Source: Streptomyces sp. NBC_01669
GTDB lineage: Bacteria > Actinomycetota > Actinomycetes > Streptomycetales > Streptomycetaceae
Assembly (NCBI RefSeq): GCF_026339735.1
Contig: NZ_JAPEQG010000001.1
Location: 5,332,001 to 5,396,000, forward strand
Length of the DNA stretch: 64,000 nucleotides
Reading direction: 5' to 3'
The notes under the pieces are model-generated. The model ran no database searches. It saw nothing but the letters and a program-made list of their open reading frames with translations, and was not told the DNA's origin. Both the position numbers and the translations under genes were made by a program. Below are positions 32,534 to 41,528 of the stretch, piece by piece (the first letter of the stretch is position 1; each line of letters begins with the position of its first letter).

Positions 32534-35284
32534 ATGCCCGCCAACACAACCGCCTCTTCCGGCTCTTCCGGTTCTGCCGGTGCGAAGACCGGCAAGAAGA
32601 AGGGGCGACGCGCCCGCCTGATCGTGATCGTCCTGGTGCTGGCGCTTGTCGCGGGTATCGGTTACAGCGCGTTCTGGTCCGTAACCACTGTGCGGGCCTC
32701 GTACCCGCAGACGAACGGCTCCATCAAGATCGACGGCCTCGCCGGCAACGTCGACGTCAAGCGCGACAGCTACGGGATCCCGCAGCTCTACGCGGACTCC
32801 GACGCCGACCTGTTCCGCGCCCAGGGCTTCGTGCAGGCGCAGGACCGCTTCTGGGAGATGGACGTCCGCCGTCACATGACGGCCGGCCGGCTCTCCGAGA
32901 TGTTCGGCTCCGGGCAGGTCGACACGGACGCCTTCCTGCGCACGCTGGGCTGGCGCAAGGTCGCGCAGGAGGAGTACGACACCGTCCTCTCCGCGGACAC
33001 CAAGAAGAACCTCCAGGCGTACGCGGACGGGGTGAACGCCTACCTCAAGGGGCGCGACGGCAAGGACATCTCCGTCGAGTACGCCGCGCTCGGCCTCACC
33101 AACGACTACAAGCCGACCAAGTGGACCCCGGTCGACTCGGTCGCCTGGCTCAAGGCGATGGCCTGGGACCTGCGCGGCAACATGCAGGACGAGATCGACC
33201 GCTCGCTGATGACCAGCAGGCTCAGCAAGAAGCAGATCGAGGACCTGTACCCGGCGTACCCGTACGACAAGAACGATCCGATCGTCAGCGAGGGCGCGAT
33301 CTCGCCGGTCACCGGCACGTTCGACCCGAAGGCGACGCCGACCTCGGGCATCGGCGCGGACACCGTGCAGGGCGCCACCGAGGGAGTGAACACGCAGCTC
33401 GCCTCGCTCTCCGACACCCTCGACCAGATCCCCGCGCTGCTCGGTCCGAACGGCAACGGCATCGGGTCCAACTCCTGGGTCGTCTCGGGCAAGTACACGA
33501 CGACGGACAAGCCGCTGCTCGCCAACGACCCGCACCTGGCGCCGCAGCTGCCCTCGCTCTGGTACCAGATGGGGCTGCACTGCCGTCAGATCTCGGCGAC
33601 CTGCCAGTACGACACCGCCGGATACACCTTCTCCGGCATGCCGGGCGTGATAATCGGTCACAACCAGGACATCGCCTGGGGCTTCACCAACCTCGGCGCC
33701 GACGTCACCGACCTCTTCCTGGAGAAGGTCTCCGGCGACGGCTACCAGTACGACGGCAAGGTGAAGCCGTTCGTCACCCGTGAGGAGACCATCAAGGTCG
33801 CGGGGGGCGCGAGCCGGCACATCACTGTGCGCGAGACCAACAACGGCCCGCTGATCTCCGACCGCAGCAGCGAGCTGGAGAAGGTCGGCCAGAAGGCCCC
33901 CGTCACCAGCGCGGCTCCGGACCGGGCGGACGGTTACGCGGTCGCCCTGAAGTGGACGGCGCTGGACCCCAGCCACTCCATGGACGCTGTCTTCGAGCTC
34001 AACCGGGCCAAGGACTTCCCGTCCTTCCGCAAGGCCGCCGAGCACTTCGAGGTCCCCTCGCAGAACCTCATCTACGCCGACACCAAGGGCAACATCGGCT
34101 ACCAGGCCCCGGGGAAGATCCCGGTCCGCAAGGCGGGCAACGGCACGATGCCGAGCCCCGGCTGGGCGTCTTCGTACGGCTGGAAGAAGGACCCGATCCC
34201 GTTCGACGAGCTGCCGTACGAGTACAACCCGAAGCGCGGCTACATCGTCACCGCCAACCAGGCCGTCATCGACGAGAAGTACCCCCACCTGCTCACCAAG
34301 GACTGGGGCTTCGGCACCCGCAGCCAGCGGATCAACGCTCTCATTGCGGGGAAGATCAAGGGCGGCGAGAAGATCTCGACCGAAGACATGCAGAAGATGC
34401 AGATGGACAACACCAGCGAGATCGCCACGGAGCTGGTGCCCGAACTGCTGACGATCAAGGTCTCCGACAAGAGTGTGCGTGAGGCGCAGAAGCTCCTGGA
34501 GGGCTGGGACTCCCGCCAGGAGCCCGACTCGGCGGCCGCCGCGTACTTCAACGCGGTCTGGCGCAACATCCTGAAGCTGGCCTTCGGCGACAAGCTGCCC
34601 AAGGAGATGCGGGTCAAGGGCGAATGCCTCACCGTGCTCCCGGCCGACAGCACGGGGCCGGTCGACGAGCAGGACAAGCCGGTTCGCGAGTGCGGTCAGC
34701 GCGACGCGGACTCGGCGCAGCCGGACGGCGGCGACCGCTGGTACCAGGTGGTTGCCAACCTCATGAACGACGAGAACAACGACTGGTGGAAGGCGCCGGG
34801 AAACCGCAAGGACGAGGCGACCGAGAACCGTGATCAGCTGTTCGCCCGCGCCATGAAGGACGCCCGCTGGGAGCTGACCGCCAAGCTCGGCAAGGACATC
34901 TCCACCTGGAGCTGGGGCCGACTGCACCAGTTGACCCTGAAGAACCAGACCCTCGGCACCGAAGGCCCCGATCTGCTCCAGCGGGCCCTCAACCGCGGCC
35001 CGTGGAACCTGGGCGGCGGCGAGGCCGCGGTCAACGCCAGCGGCTGGAACGCGGCGGGCGGCTACGAGGTCATCTGGGTCCCGTCGATGCGCATGGTCGT
35101 CAACGTGGGGGACTGGGACAAGTCCCGCTGGATCAACCTCACCGGTGCGTCCGGTCACGCGTTCAGCGCGCATTACACCGATCAGACCGACAAGTGGGCC
35201 GACGGGGACCTGCTCGACTGGTCCTTCGGAACGAACGCCGTGGCCAAGTCGACGAAGGACACGCTGACGCTCAAGCCGTCGTAG
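32534..35284 (+). CDS. Penicillin acylase-family amidohydrolase (N-terminal nucleophile)
   Basis: 916 residues. One membrane segment (LIVIVLVLALVAGIGYSAFW, about 30-49) after a Lys/Arg-rich start suggests an anchored or exported enzyme. The alpha chain carries VKRDSYGIPQLYADSDADLFRAQGFVQAQDRFWEMDVRRH. The linker ends at GIGSNSWVVSG, where self-cleavage would expose S312 as the nucleophile. The beta chain has GHNQDIAWGFTNLGADVTDLF near 375 and a C-terminal NASGWN region. Substrates in this family include beta-lactam side chains, acyl-homoserine lactones and cyclic lipopeptides; none can be chosen here. ATG 32534 follows AAGGA. Confidence 0.9.
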   Translation: MPANTTASSGSSGSAGAKTGKKKGRRARLIVIVLVLALVAGIGYSAFWSVTTVRASYPQTNGSIKIDGLAGNVDVKRDSYGIPQLYADSDADLFRAQGFVQAQDRFWEMDVRRHMTAGRLSEMFGSGQVDTDAFLRTLGWRKVAQEEYDTVLSADTKKNLQAYADGVNAYLKGRDGKDISVEYAALGLTNDYKPTKWTPVDSVAWLKAMAWDLRGNMQDEIDRSLMTSRLSKKQIEDLYPAYPYDKNDPIVSEGAISPVTGTFDPKATPTSGIGADTVQGATEGVNTQLASLSDTLDQIPALLGPNGNGIGSNSWVVSGKYTTTDKPLLANDPHLAPQLPSLWYQMGLHCRQISATCQYDTAGYTFSGMPGVIIGHNQDIAWGFTNLGADVTDLFLEKVSGDGYQYDGKVKPFVTREETIKVAGGASRHITVRETNNGPLISDRSSELEKVGQKAPVTSAAPDRADGYAVALKWTALDPSHSMDAVFELNRAKDFPSFRKAAEHFEVPSQNLIYADTKGNIGYQAPGKIPVRKAGNGTMPSPGWASSYGWKKDPIPFDELPYEYNPKRGYIVTANQAVIDEKYPHLLTKDWGFGTRSQRINALIAGKIKGGEKISTEDMQKMQMDNTSEIATELVPELLTIKVSDKSVREAQKLLEGWDSRQEPDSAAAAYFNAVWRNILKLAFGDKLPKEMRVKGECLTVLPADSTGPVDEQDKPVRECGQRDADSAQPDGGDRWYQVVANLMNDENNDWWKAPGNRKDEATENRDQLFARAMKDARWELTAKLGKDISTWSWGRLHQLTLKNQTLGTEGPDLLQRALNRGPWNLGGGEAAVNASGWNAAGGYEVIWVPSMRMVVNVGDWDKSRWINLTGASGHAFSAHYTDQTDKWADGDLLDWSFGTNAVAKSTKDTLTLKPS

Positions 35285-35294
35285 GGCGGCGGAC

Positions 35295-35337
35295 CCGGCA
35301 CCGCGGTTTCGGGCCGACAGGCCCGGCGCGGTGCCGG
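35295..35337. terminator. Hairpin after the acylase gene
   Basis: CCGGCACCGCG (35295-35305) pairs with CGCGGTGCCGG (35327-35337), with an inner GGGCC/GGCCC stem. It separates the acylase gene from the convergent cyclo-ligase gene. Confidence 0.8.
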
Positions 35338-35343
35338 CCGGGT

Positions 35344-35925
35344 TCAGTCGGTGAAGCGCCGCGTTCCGGCCGGCGTCACCACGGCGTCCACGGGGTGGTC
35401 GTGCGGTTCCACGGGAACCGTCGCGACCACCTCGTTGTCGTAGAGAAGGACGATCAGCGAGGGGTGCACCCCCGCGGCCGCGAGCCGGGCCAGCACCCGG
35501 TCGTACGAACCGCCGCCCCGACCGAGCCGCATCCCGCGTCCGTCCACGGCGAGGCCCGGCAGCAGGACCGCGTCCGCGTCGAGGACGGCGTCGGGCCCGA
35601 GCCGTGGACCGTCCGGCTCCAGCAGCCCGCGGCCCGCCGGGAGAAGGCGGCCGGCACCTTCGTACGGCGCCCAGTCCAGATCGTTGTCCGGGAGGAGCAC
35701 CGGCAGCAGTACCCGTACGCCCCGCGCGCGCAGCGCGTCCAGCAGCGCGCGGGTTCCCGGTTCACTCCCGACCGAGACATAGGCGGCGACGGTACGGGCC
35801 TCGGCCAGCTCGGTGAGACCGACTGCGCCCCGGGACAGAACCGCTGCGGCATTTTCGACGTCTTCGCTGTTCAGGAGGGCTCGCGAGGCGAGTAGTTGAC
35901 GCCTGAGCGAGGCCTTTCCGGACAT
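35344..35925 (-). CDS. 5-formyltetrahydrofolate cyclo-ligase
   Basis: 193 residues. It converts 5-formyl-THF to methenyl-THF with ATP. Visible family motifs: LRRQLLASRALL at the N-terminus, VAAYVSVGSEPGTRALL near 45, LLPGLAVDGRGMRLGRGGGSYDR near 120-142 (the Mg-ATP/folate loop), and PVEPHDHPVDAVVTPAG near 172-188. ATG 35925 is used; upstream in-frame ATG 35952 and TTG 35940 are alternatives, and no start has a strong ribosome site. Divergent from galU. Cytoplasmic. Confidence 0.9.
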   Translation of the reverse strand: MSGKASLRRQLLASRALLNSEDVENAAAVLSRGAVGLTELAEARTVAAYVSVGSEPGTRALLDALRARGVRVLLPVLLPDNDLDWAPYEGAGRLLPAGRGLLEPDGPRLGPDAVLDADAVLLPGLAVDGRGMRLGRGGGSYDRVLARLAAAGVHPSLIVLLYDNEVVATVPVEPHDHPVDAVVTPAGTRRFTD

Positions 35926-36031
35926 GTCGGTGTTCAACGTGCACCTGCGCATCTCTCGTATGTGCATATAGAAGTACAAAGTTAACCGGAGGCTCATCTT
36001 CCGCCCATACTCACCGGTTATGGTTGCGCGC

Positions 36032-36934
36032 ATGACTCAGTCGCACCCCAGGATCAGCAAGGCTGTCATCCCGGCCGCGGGACTCGGTACCCGCTTCCTG
36101 CCTGCCACCAAAGCCACTCCCAAAGAGATGCTGCCTGTGGTCGACAAGCCTGCGATCCAGTACGTCGTCGAGGAGGCGGTGGCGGCCGGTCTCTCCGACG
36201 TACTCATGATCACAGGCCGCAACAAGCGTCCGCTCGAGGACCACTTCGACCGCAATTACGAGCTGGAGTCGGCGCTCACCCGCAAGGGAGACGCCGAACG
36301 GCTCCAGAAGGTCCAGCAGTCGAGCGACCTCGCCACCATGCACTACGTCCGCCAGGGCGACCCGCGCGGCCTCGGCCACGCCGTGCTGTGCGCCGCACCG
36401 CACGTCGGCGACCAGCCGTTCGCCGTTCTCCTCGGCGACGACCTGATCGATCCGCGGGACCCGCTGCTCGCCCGCATGGTCGAGATCCAGGAGCGCGAGG
36501 GCGGCAGCGTCATCGCCCTGATGGAGGTCGAGCCGGAGCAGATCCATCTGTACGGCTGCGCAGCCGTCGACACCACCGCCGAGGGCGATGTCGTCAGGGT
36601 CACCGGCCTGGTCGAGAAGCCCGAAACGGCCGATGCACCCAGCAATCTCGCCATCATCGGGCGCTACGTCCTCGACCCCGCCGTCTTCGACATACTGCGC
36701 AGGACCGAGCCGGGCCGCGGGGGCGAGATCCAGCTCACCGACGCGCTGCAGCTGCTCGCCGCGGACGAGAAGATCGGCGGCCCGGTGCACGGTGTCGTCT
36801 TCAAGGGACGCCGCTATGACACCGGCGACCGGAGCGACTATCTGCGTGCCATTGTCAGACTCGCGTGCGAACGTGAAGATCTGGGCCCGGAGTTCCGGAC
36901 CTGGCTCCGCAGATATGTCACCGAGGAGATGTAG
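36032..36934 (+). CDS. galU: UTP-glucose-1-phosphate uridylyltransferase
   Basis: 300 residues. The nucleotidyltransferase signature AVIPAAGLGTRFLPATKATPKEMLPV is at residues 11-36, DKPAIQYVVEEAV follows, VLLGDDLI is near 137, GLVEKP near 200, and GRGGEIQLTDALQ near 230. It makes UDP-glucose for cell-wall and exopolysaccharide synthesis. ATG 36032 gives the family N-terminus MTQSHPRISKA; ATG 36020 would add four residues. It is followed 4 bases later by moeA/glp, whose ribosome site lies in the galU end, so the genes are coupled. Confidence 0.93.
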   Translation: MTQSHPRISKAVIPAAGLGTRFLPATKATPKEMLPVVDKPAIQYVVEEAVAAGLSDVLMITGRNKRPLEDHFDRNYELESALTRKGDAERLQKVQQSSDLATMHYVRQGDPRGLGHAVLCAAPHVGDQPFAVLLGDDLIDPRDPLLARMVEIQEREGGSVIALMEVEPEQIHLYGCAAVDTTAEGDVVRVTGLVEKPETADAPSNLAIIGRYVLDPAVFDILRRTEPGRGGEIQLTDALQLLAADEKIGGPVHGVVFKGRRYDTGDRSDYLRAIVRLACEREDLGPEFRTWLRRYVTEEM

Positions 36935-36938
36935 CACT

Positions 36939-38249
36939 TTGAGCAGCACGATCTGGTCGGTGGACGAGCACCTGGAAGACATTCTCGGCGCCGTGCGGCC
37001 GCTCGAACCCATCGAGCTGCAACTGCCCGAGGCCCAGGGCTGCGTCCTCGTCGAGGACGTCATGGTGGAGATCGCCCTGCCGCCCTTCGATAACAGCTCG
37101 ATGGACGGGTACGCGGTCCGGATCGCCGATGTCGAGGGCGCCAGCGAGGAGTTCCCCGCGGTGCTCACGGTCATCGGTGACATCGCGGCGGGCAGCGACG
37201 GGCTCTCCGGCGATCAGACCGTGGGACCGGGCGAGGCCGCCCGCATCATGACCGGCGCACCGCTGCCGGCCGGTGCCGAGGCCGTCGTCCCGGTCGAGTG
37301 GACCGACGGCGGTACGGGCGGCGGCCCGGCGGACACCATGCGCGCCCACAGCGACGCCCCACAGGTCGCGGGCGGGGAGGTCCGCGTCCACCGCCCGGTC
37401 GCGGCCCGCGCCCATGTCCGGGCCCGCGGCAGCGATGTGCAGCCCGGCGATCTGGCCCTGCGGGCCGGTTCGGTGATCGGGCCGCCGCAGATCGGGCTGC
37501 TCGCAGCGATCGGCCGCTCCACCGTGAAGGTGCGCCCGCGGCCGCGCGTCGTCGTCATCTCCACCGGCAGCGAACTCGTGCAGCCCGGCGAGGAGCTGAC
37601 CGGCGGCCGGATCTACGACTCGAACAGCTTCGCGCTGACCGCCGCCGCGCGCGACGCCGGGGCGATCGCCTACCGGGTCGGAGCCGTCGAGGACGACGCC
37701 GATTCGCTCCGCGCCACGATCGAGGACCAGCTGATCCGCGCGGACATCGTCGTCACCACGGGCGGGGTCAGTGTCGGTGCGTACGACGTGGTCAAGGAAG
37801 CACTGTCCTCCGTCGGCGACGAGGACGAGCCGGGCAGCGGCATCGACTTCCGCAAGCTCGCCATGCAGCCCGGCAAGCCGCAGGGCTTCGGTTCGATCGG
37901 CCCGGAGCACACACCGCTGCTGGCGCTGCCGGGCAATCCCGTCTCCTCGTACGTCTCGTTCGAGCTGTTCGTGCGGCCCGCGATCCGCACGCTGATGGGC
38001 CTGCAAGAGGTGACCCGCCCGACCGTCCGGGCCACGCTGAACACCGACAAAGCGCTCTCCTCGCCGTCCGGCAAGCGCCAGTTCCTGCGCGGCACGTACG
38101 ACGCGGAGGCGGGCACCGTCACGCCCGTCGGCGGCTCCGGATCGCATCTGATCGCGGCCCTCGCCCAGGCGGACGCGCTGATCGTGCTGCCCGAGGACGT
38201 CACCTCCGCGGAGCCCGGCACGGTCACCGAGGTGATCCTGCTCCGCTGA
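36939..38249 (+). CDS. MoeA/gephyrin-family protein (molybdopterin molybdotransferase, or divisome Glp)
   Basis: 436 residues from TTG 36939, with GAGGAG 10 bases upstream. MoeA fold: MVEIALPPFDNSSMDGYAVR near 45, GEAARIMTGAPLPAGAEAVVPVEW near 93, PRVVVISTGSELVQPGEEL near 203, the MPT-binding IVVTTGGVSVGAYD near 270, PGKPQGFG near 308, and LPGNPVSSYVSFELFVRPAIR near 328. As an enzyme it inserts Mo into molybdopterin. In Corynebacterium a MoeA paralogue (Glp) beside galU and a membrane partner gene acts in the divisome through SepF; the same gene neighbourhood occurs here with sepX. Either or both roles are possible. Confidence 0.9.
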   Translation: MSSTIWSVDEHLEDILGAVRPLEPIELQLPEAQGCVLVEDVMVEIALPPFDNSSMDGYAVRIADVEGASEEFPAVLTVIGDIAAGSDGLSGDQTVGPGEAARIMTGAPLPAGAEAVVPVEWTDGGTGGGPADTMRAHSDAPQVAGGEVRVHRPVAARAHVRARGSDVQPGDLALRAGSVIGPPQIGLLAAIGRSTVKVRPRPRVVVISTGSELVQPGEELTGGRIYDSNSFALTAAARDAGAIAYRVGAVEDDADSLRATIEDQLIRADIVVTTGGVSVGAYDVVKEALSSVGDEDEPGSGIDFRKLAMQPGKPQGFGSIGPEHTPLLALPGNPVSSYVSFELFVRPAIRTLMGLQEVTRPTVRATLNTDKALSSPSGKRQFLRGTYDAEAGTVTPVGGSGSHLIAALAQADALIVLPEDVTSAEPGTVTEVILLR

Positions 38250-38372
38250 ACGCCGGCCGGTGGCGGTACGGTGTCTGCCGCTGTGCCTTACCGGGGGACA
38301 CCCCCCGGCCCCCGGCCGCACCCCGGTGCAGGCCGAGCGGGCAACCGGCGCCCTACCGCTAGGCGGAGTTCA

Positions 38373-38873
38373 GTGAGTACGCAGAACAGGCTGACGCATC
38401 TCGACGAGGCGGGTGCGGCCCGGATGGTCGACGTGTCCGAGAAGGACGTCACCGTGCGCGTCGCCCGCGCAAGCGGCCGGGTCCTCGTCTCGCCGCGCGT
38501 CGTCGAACTGCTCCGTGGCGAGGGAGTCCCCAAGGGCGACGCCCTCGCCACCGCCCGCATCGCCGGGATCATGGGTGCCAAGCGCACCCCGGAGCTGATT
38601 CCGCTCTGCCACCCGCTCGCCGTCTCCGGCGTGAAGGTCGATCTGCGCGTCGCCGACGACGCGGTGGAGATCGCCGCCACGGTGAAGACGACGGACCGCA
38701 CGGGCGTGGAGATGGAGGCGCTGACCGCCGTCTCGGTCGCCGCGCTCACCGTGATCGACATGATCAAGGCGGTCGACAAGAGCGCGGTCATCACGGATGT
38801 CCGGGTCGAGGCGAAGTCCGGCGGCAAGTCCGGCGACTACCGGCGCCAGGCGCCGGAGGGAGCGGACGCATGA
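38373..38873 (+). CDS. moaC: Cyclic pyranopterin monophosphate synthase MoaC
   Basis: 166 residues from GTG 38373 with GGCGGAG 5 bases upstream. Signature LTHLDEAGAARMVDVSEK at the N-terminus; GVPKGDALATARIAGIMGAKRTPELIPLCHPLAVSGVKV near 57-95, including the active-site LCHPL; and VKTTDRTGVEMEALTAVSVAALTVIDM near 110-138 with the catalytic Lys in DMIKAVDK. It makes cPMP, the first step of molybdenum-cofactor synthesis. Its stop overlaps the mog start. Confidence 0.95.
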   Translation: MSTQNRLTHLDEAGAARMVDVSEKDVTVRVARASGRVLVSPRVVELLRGEGVPKGDALATARIAGIMGAKRTPELIPLCHPLAVSGVKVDLRVADDAVEIAATVKTTDRTGVEMEALTAVSVAALTVIDMIKAVDKSAVITDVRVEAKSGGKSGDYRRQAPEGADA

Positions 38874-39406
38874 CGGCGCCCGACGCGGCGCCGTTCGGCG
38901 GTGCGCTGACCGCCCCGTACGCCGCCCTCGTCGTGACCGCCTCGAACCGCGCCTCGGCCGGTGTCTACGCCGACCGGGGCGGCCCCCTGATCGTCGAGGC
39001 GCTCACGGCGCTCGGCTTCGCCGTCGACGGACCGCAGGTCGTCCCCGACGGCGACCCCGTCGAGCAGGCCCTGCGGGCCGGGGTGGCCGCCGGGTACGAC
39101 GCCATCGTCACCACCGGTGGTACGGGCATCTCACCCACCGACCGCACCCCCGACGCCACCCGCCGCGTCCTCGACCACGAGATCCCCGGCATCCCGGAGG
39201 CGATCCGCGCCGAGGGCCGCGAGAAGGTCCCCACGGCCGCGCTCTCCCGTGGTCTCGCGGGTGTGGCGGGCGGCACCCTCATCGTGAACCTGCCGGGCTC
39301 CACCGGTGGGGTGCGGGACGGACTTGCCGTCCTCGAACGTCTTCTGGTGCACGCCGTCGACCAGCTCCGCGGCGGCGACCACCCCCGACCCGGGAGCCCG
39401 AGCTGA
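38870..39406 (+). CDS. MogA/MoaB-type molybdopterin adenylyltransferase
   Basis: 178 residues. MoCF_biosynth domain: ALVVTASNRASAGVYADRGGPLI near 19-42, DAIVTTGGTGISPTDRTPDATR near 75-97 (TTGGTG loop binding MPT), SRGLAGVAGGTLIVNLPGSTGGVRDGL near 125-152. It adenylylates molybdopterin before Mo insertion. ATG overlaps the moaC stop (ATGA). Its own stop overlaps the CTG start of the acetyltransferase. Confidence 0.92.
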   Translation: MTAPDAAPFGGALTAPYAALVVTASNRASAGVYADRGGPLIVEALTALGFAVDGPQVVPDGDPVEQALRAGVAAGYDAIVTTGGTGISPTDRTPDATRRVLDHEIPGIPEAIRAEGREKVPTAALSRGLAGVAGGTLIVNLPGSTGGVRDGLAVLERLLVHAVDQLRGGDHPRPGSPS

Positions 39407-40029
39407 ACGTCCCGACCTGGCCGGTGATCCTGACGGACGGCGCGATCACCCTCCGGCCGATAAAGCTGCGGGACCAGCGCGTGTGGCGCGAGGTCAACCG
39501 GCGCAACCGCGACTGGTTGCGCCCCTGGGAGGCGACGGTTCCACCACCCGCCCCGGGCGGCCCGGTCGCCCGGCGCCCCACGTACCGTCAGATGATCCGC
39601 CATCTGCGTTCCGAGGCCAACGCGGGCCGGATGCTGCCCTTCGCCATCGAGTACGAGGGGCGCCTGGTCGGGCAGTTGACGGTCGCCGGGATCACCTGGG
39701 GGTCGATGTGCTCGGGACACGTCGGCTACTGGGTGGATCAGGATGTGGCGGGCCGCGGTGTGATGCCGACCGCGGTCGCGCTCGCTGTCGACCACTGTTT
39801 CCGGACGGTCGGACTGCACCGCATCGAGGTGTGCATTCGGCCGGAGAACGGGCCCAGCCGGAGGGTCGTGGAGAAACTCGGATTCCGCGAGGAAGGGCTG
39901 CGCCCGCGCTATCTCCACATCGACGGTGCCTGGCGGGACCATCTGATCTTTGCGCTCACGGCGGAGGAGGTGCCCGACGGACTGCTCCGGCGCTGGCACC
40001 AGGCACGACCGGAACGTCACGCGAAATAA
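39403..40029 (+). CDS. RimJ/RimL-type GNAT acetyltransferase, probable CTG start
   Basis: 208 residues from CTG 39403, which overlaps the mog stop as CTGA and has GGGAG 6 bases upstream. This gives LNVPTWPVILTDGAITLRPI, the start I expect for relatives. The next in-frame start, GTG 39423, lacks a ribosome site. GNAT motifs: HVGYWVDQDVAGRGVMPTAV near 105-125 (acetyl-CoA loop), HRIEVCIRPENGPSRRVVEKLGFREEGL near 140-168, WRDHLIFALT near 178. Relatives acetylate N-termini of proteins; here perhaps a cell-division or ribosomal partner (inference from position). Confidence 0.85.
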   Translation: MNVPTWPVILTDGAITLRPIKLRDQRVWREVNRRNRDWLRPWEATVPPPAPGGPVARRPTYRQMIRHLRSEANAGRMLPFAIEYEGRLVGQLTVAGITWGSMCSGHVGYWVDQDVAGRGVMPTAVALAVDHCFRTVGLHRIEVCIRPENGPSRRVVEKLGFREEGLRPRYLHIDGAWRDHLIFALTAEEVPDGLLRRWHQARPERHAK

Positions 40030-40192
40030 AATAGGTGTTCGAAATTGGTCGATCTGTGGCCGCTAACGAACGCGCAAACGCCGACTGCCGATCTGAACAA
40101 TCACAAAAAAAGTCCGCGATATCAGCCGGATCGTGCGACACACCGGGCCAATTGGCGGATGCCTCCGTGCAAACCCCTCTACGGTGTGAGAC

Positions 40193-41317
40193 GTGAGCAG
40201 CAGCGGCCTCATCTATGCAGTCATCGTCGGGGCCTGGGCCGCCTACTTGGTGCCGATGTGGCTCCGCAGGCAGGACGAGCTCAATGAAGCCCGTCCGACG
40301 GAACGCTTCAGCACCGCCATCCGGCTGCTGTCCGGACGGGCGGCCATGGAGCGCCGATATGCCAAGGAGCTGCGGGAACGCACCGCCGAGAAGGCGGACC
40401 CCGACGCCGACCCGGACGCGGACACGGACCGAATGGATTCCGTGGACGTCCGGGCCTTTGCCGCGCCTCCGGCGCACACCGAAGCCCGGGTGCACGACCC
40501 GGCGCGCGCACCGGAGCCGCAGGCCCAGGACACAGCCGTACACGCGCCCGTGCCCGCCCGGCGCACACGACCCGGCGGGGCCGACGCCGAGCGCGCCCGG
40601 CGCGCCCAGCGCTCGCAGGTCCTCGCGCGCCGGAGGCGCACCACGTCGATCCTCTTCCTCGCCTTCACCCTCGGCGCGGTCGTCGCGGCTGTCGGCGGCC
40701 TCCGCTTCCTGTGGGCGCCCGCGGTGCCGGCCGTGCTGCTGAGCATGTACATCGTTCATCTGCGCGCCCAGGAACGGCGCCGGTTCGTCTTCACCATGGA
40801 CCGGCGCAGGGCAGAGGTCGCGGCGCAGCGCCTGCGCGAGAACCGTCCCCGCAGGCACCAGCCCGCGACGACGGCCCCCGCCGAGTCCGACGAGGAGCCC
40901 GAAGCGCGCCACCCGGAGCCCGAGCCCGCCCCCGTGGTCTCTCCGCAGGAGGCGGGCCGCCGCGCCCTGGTCGAGCAGACGGACCACGCGGAATGGGTCG
41001 ATCAGCAGCGTGAACGCGGCAGGGTCCAGGGCGACAGCTGGGAGCCGGTCCCGGTCCCGCTGCCGACGTACGTCACCGCGCCGGTCGCCCCGCGCGCCAC
41101 GGGCGGCGTCGAGGTCGGCAACCCGGAGACCTGGAGCGCGGCCCGCTCCAGCACGGCCGAGCCGACCCAGACGGGCACCGCGCCCCCCGCCGCGCCTCCG
41201 GTCGAACCGGCGCCACGCCAGCGCACCGGCTCGCCCCGCCGCTTCCGCGACCACGGCCGGACCCCGCTCTTCGACCAGTACGACGACGGCGATCGGCCCC
41301 GCGCCGCCAACGAGTGA
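40193..41317 (+). CDS. SepX/GlpR-like divisome membrane protein
   Basis: 374 residues from GTG 40193. Helix 1 (GLIYAVIVGAWAAYLVPMWL, residues 5-24) is followed by RRQDELNEARPTERFSTAIR. A long charged disordered stretch follows (Asp/Ala/Pro-rich), then a central hydrophobic pair near 155-190 (ILFLAFTLGAVVAAVGGL and AVPAVLLSMYIVHL) and a Pro/Glu-rich C-terminus ending LFDQYDDGDRPRAANE. Architecture and place at the end of a galU-moeA cluster match Streptomyces SepX, a membrane protein of cross-walls and sporulation septa, and corynebacterial GlpR. Identification is from memory of these families. The 163 bases upstream are AT-rich and promoter-like. Confidence 0.65.
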   Translation: MSSSGLIYAVIVGAWAAYLVPMWLRRQDELNEARPTERFSTAIRLLSGRAAMERRYAKELRERTAEKADPDADPDADTDRMDSVDVRAFAAPPAHTEARVHDPARAPEPQAQDTAVHAPVPARRTRPGGADAERARRAQRSQVLARRRRTTSILFLAFTLGAVVAAVGGLRFLWAPAVPAVLLSMYIVHLRAQERRRFVFTMDRRRAEVAAQRLRENRPRRHQPATTAPAESDEEPEARHPEPEPAPVVSPQEAGRRALVEQTDHAEWVDQQRERGRVQGDSWEPVPVPLPTYVTAPVAPRATGGVEVGNPETWSAARSSTAEPTQTGTAPPAAPPVEPAPRQRTGSPRRFRDHGRTPLFDQYDDGDRPRAANE

Positions 41318-41405
41318 GACCCGCTGCGACGCCGACCCGGCTGACCAGCAAGGGAACGGATTTCCAAGCACCCCTCTGAGGGTGCTAGAGTTTCACTCGT
41401 TGCAA

Positions 41406-41479
41406 GGGCCTGTGGCGCAGTCTGGTAGCGCACCTCGTTCGCATCGAGGGGGTCTGGGGTTCAAATCCCCACAGGTCCA
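41406..41479 (+). tRNA. tRNA-Ala (anticodon CGC)
   Basis: A 74-nt cloverleaf. The acceptor GGGCCTG pairs with CAGGTCC (one G-U), the D-arm is GTGGCGCAGTCTGGTAGCGCA, the anticodon stem CCTCG/CGAGG encloses loop TTCGCAT with anticodon CGC, the T-arm is TGGGGTTCAAATCCCCA, and the discriminator is A. CCA is not encoded. It decodes GCG, a frequent Ala codon in GC-rich genomes. Confidence 0.95.
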
Positions 41480-41484
41480 CCGCA

Positions 41485-41528
41485 CGGCGAAGTCCCGCCC
41501 GATCGAAAGATCGGGCGGGACTTCGCCG
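41485..41528 (+). terminator. tRNA-Ala terminator: 20-bp perfect hairpin with GAAA tetraloop
   Basis: Arms 41485-41504 and 41509-41528 are exact reverse complements around a GAAA loop, followed by TTTCC. It is 6 bases downstream of the tRNA. Confidence 0.92.

Noticed and set aside
32483..35173. An 896-codon minus frame opposite the acylase gene
   Set aside because: Low-complexity Arg/Val/Leu/Gly translation, no domain, and the plus strand encodes a complete Ntn hydrolase.
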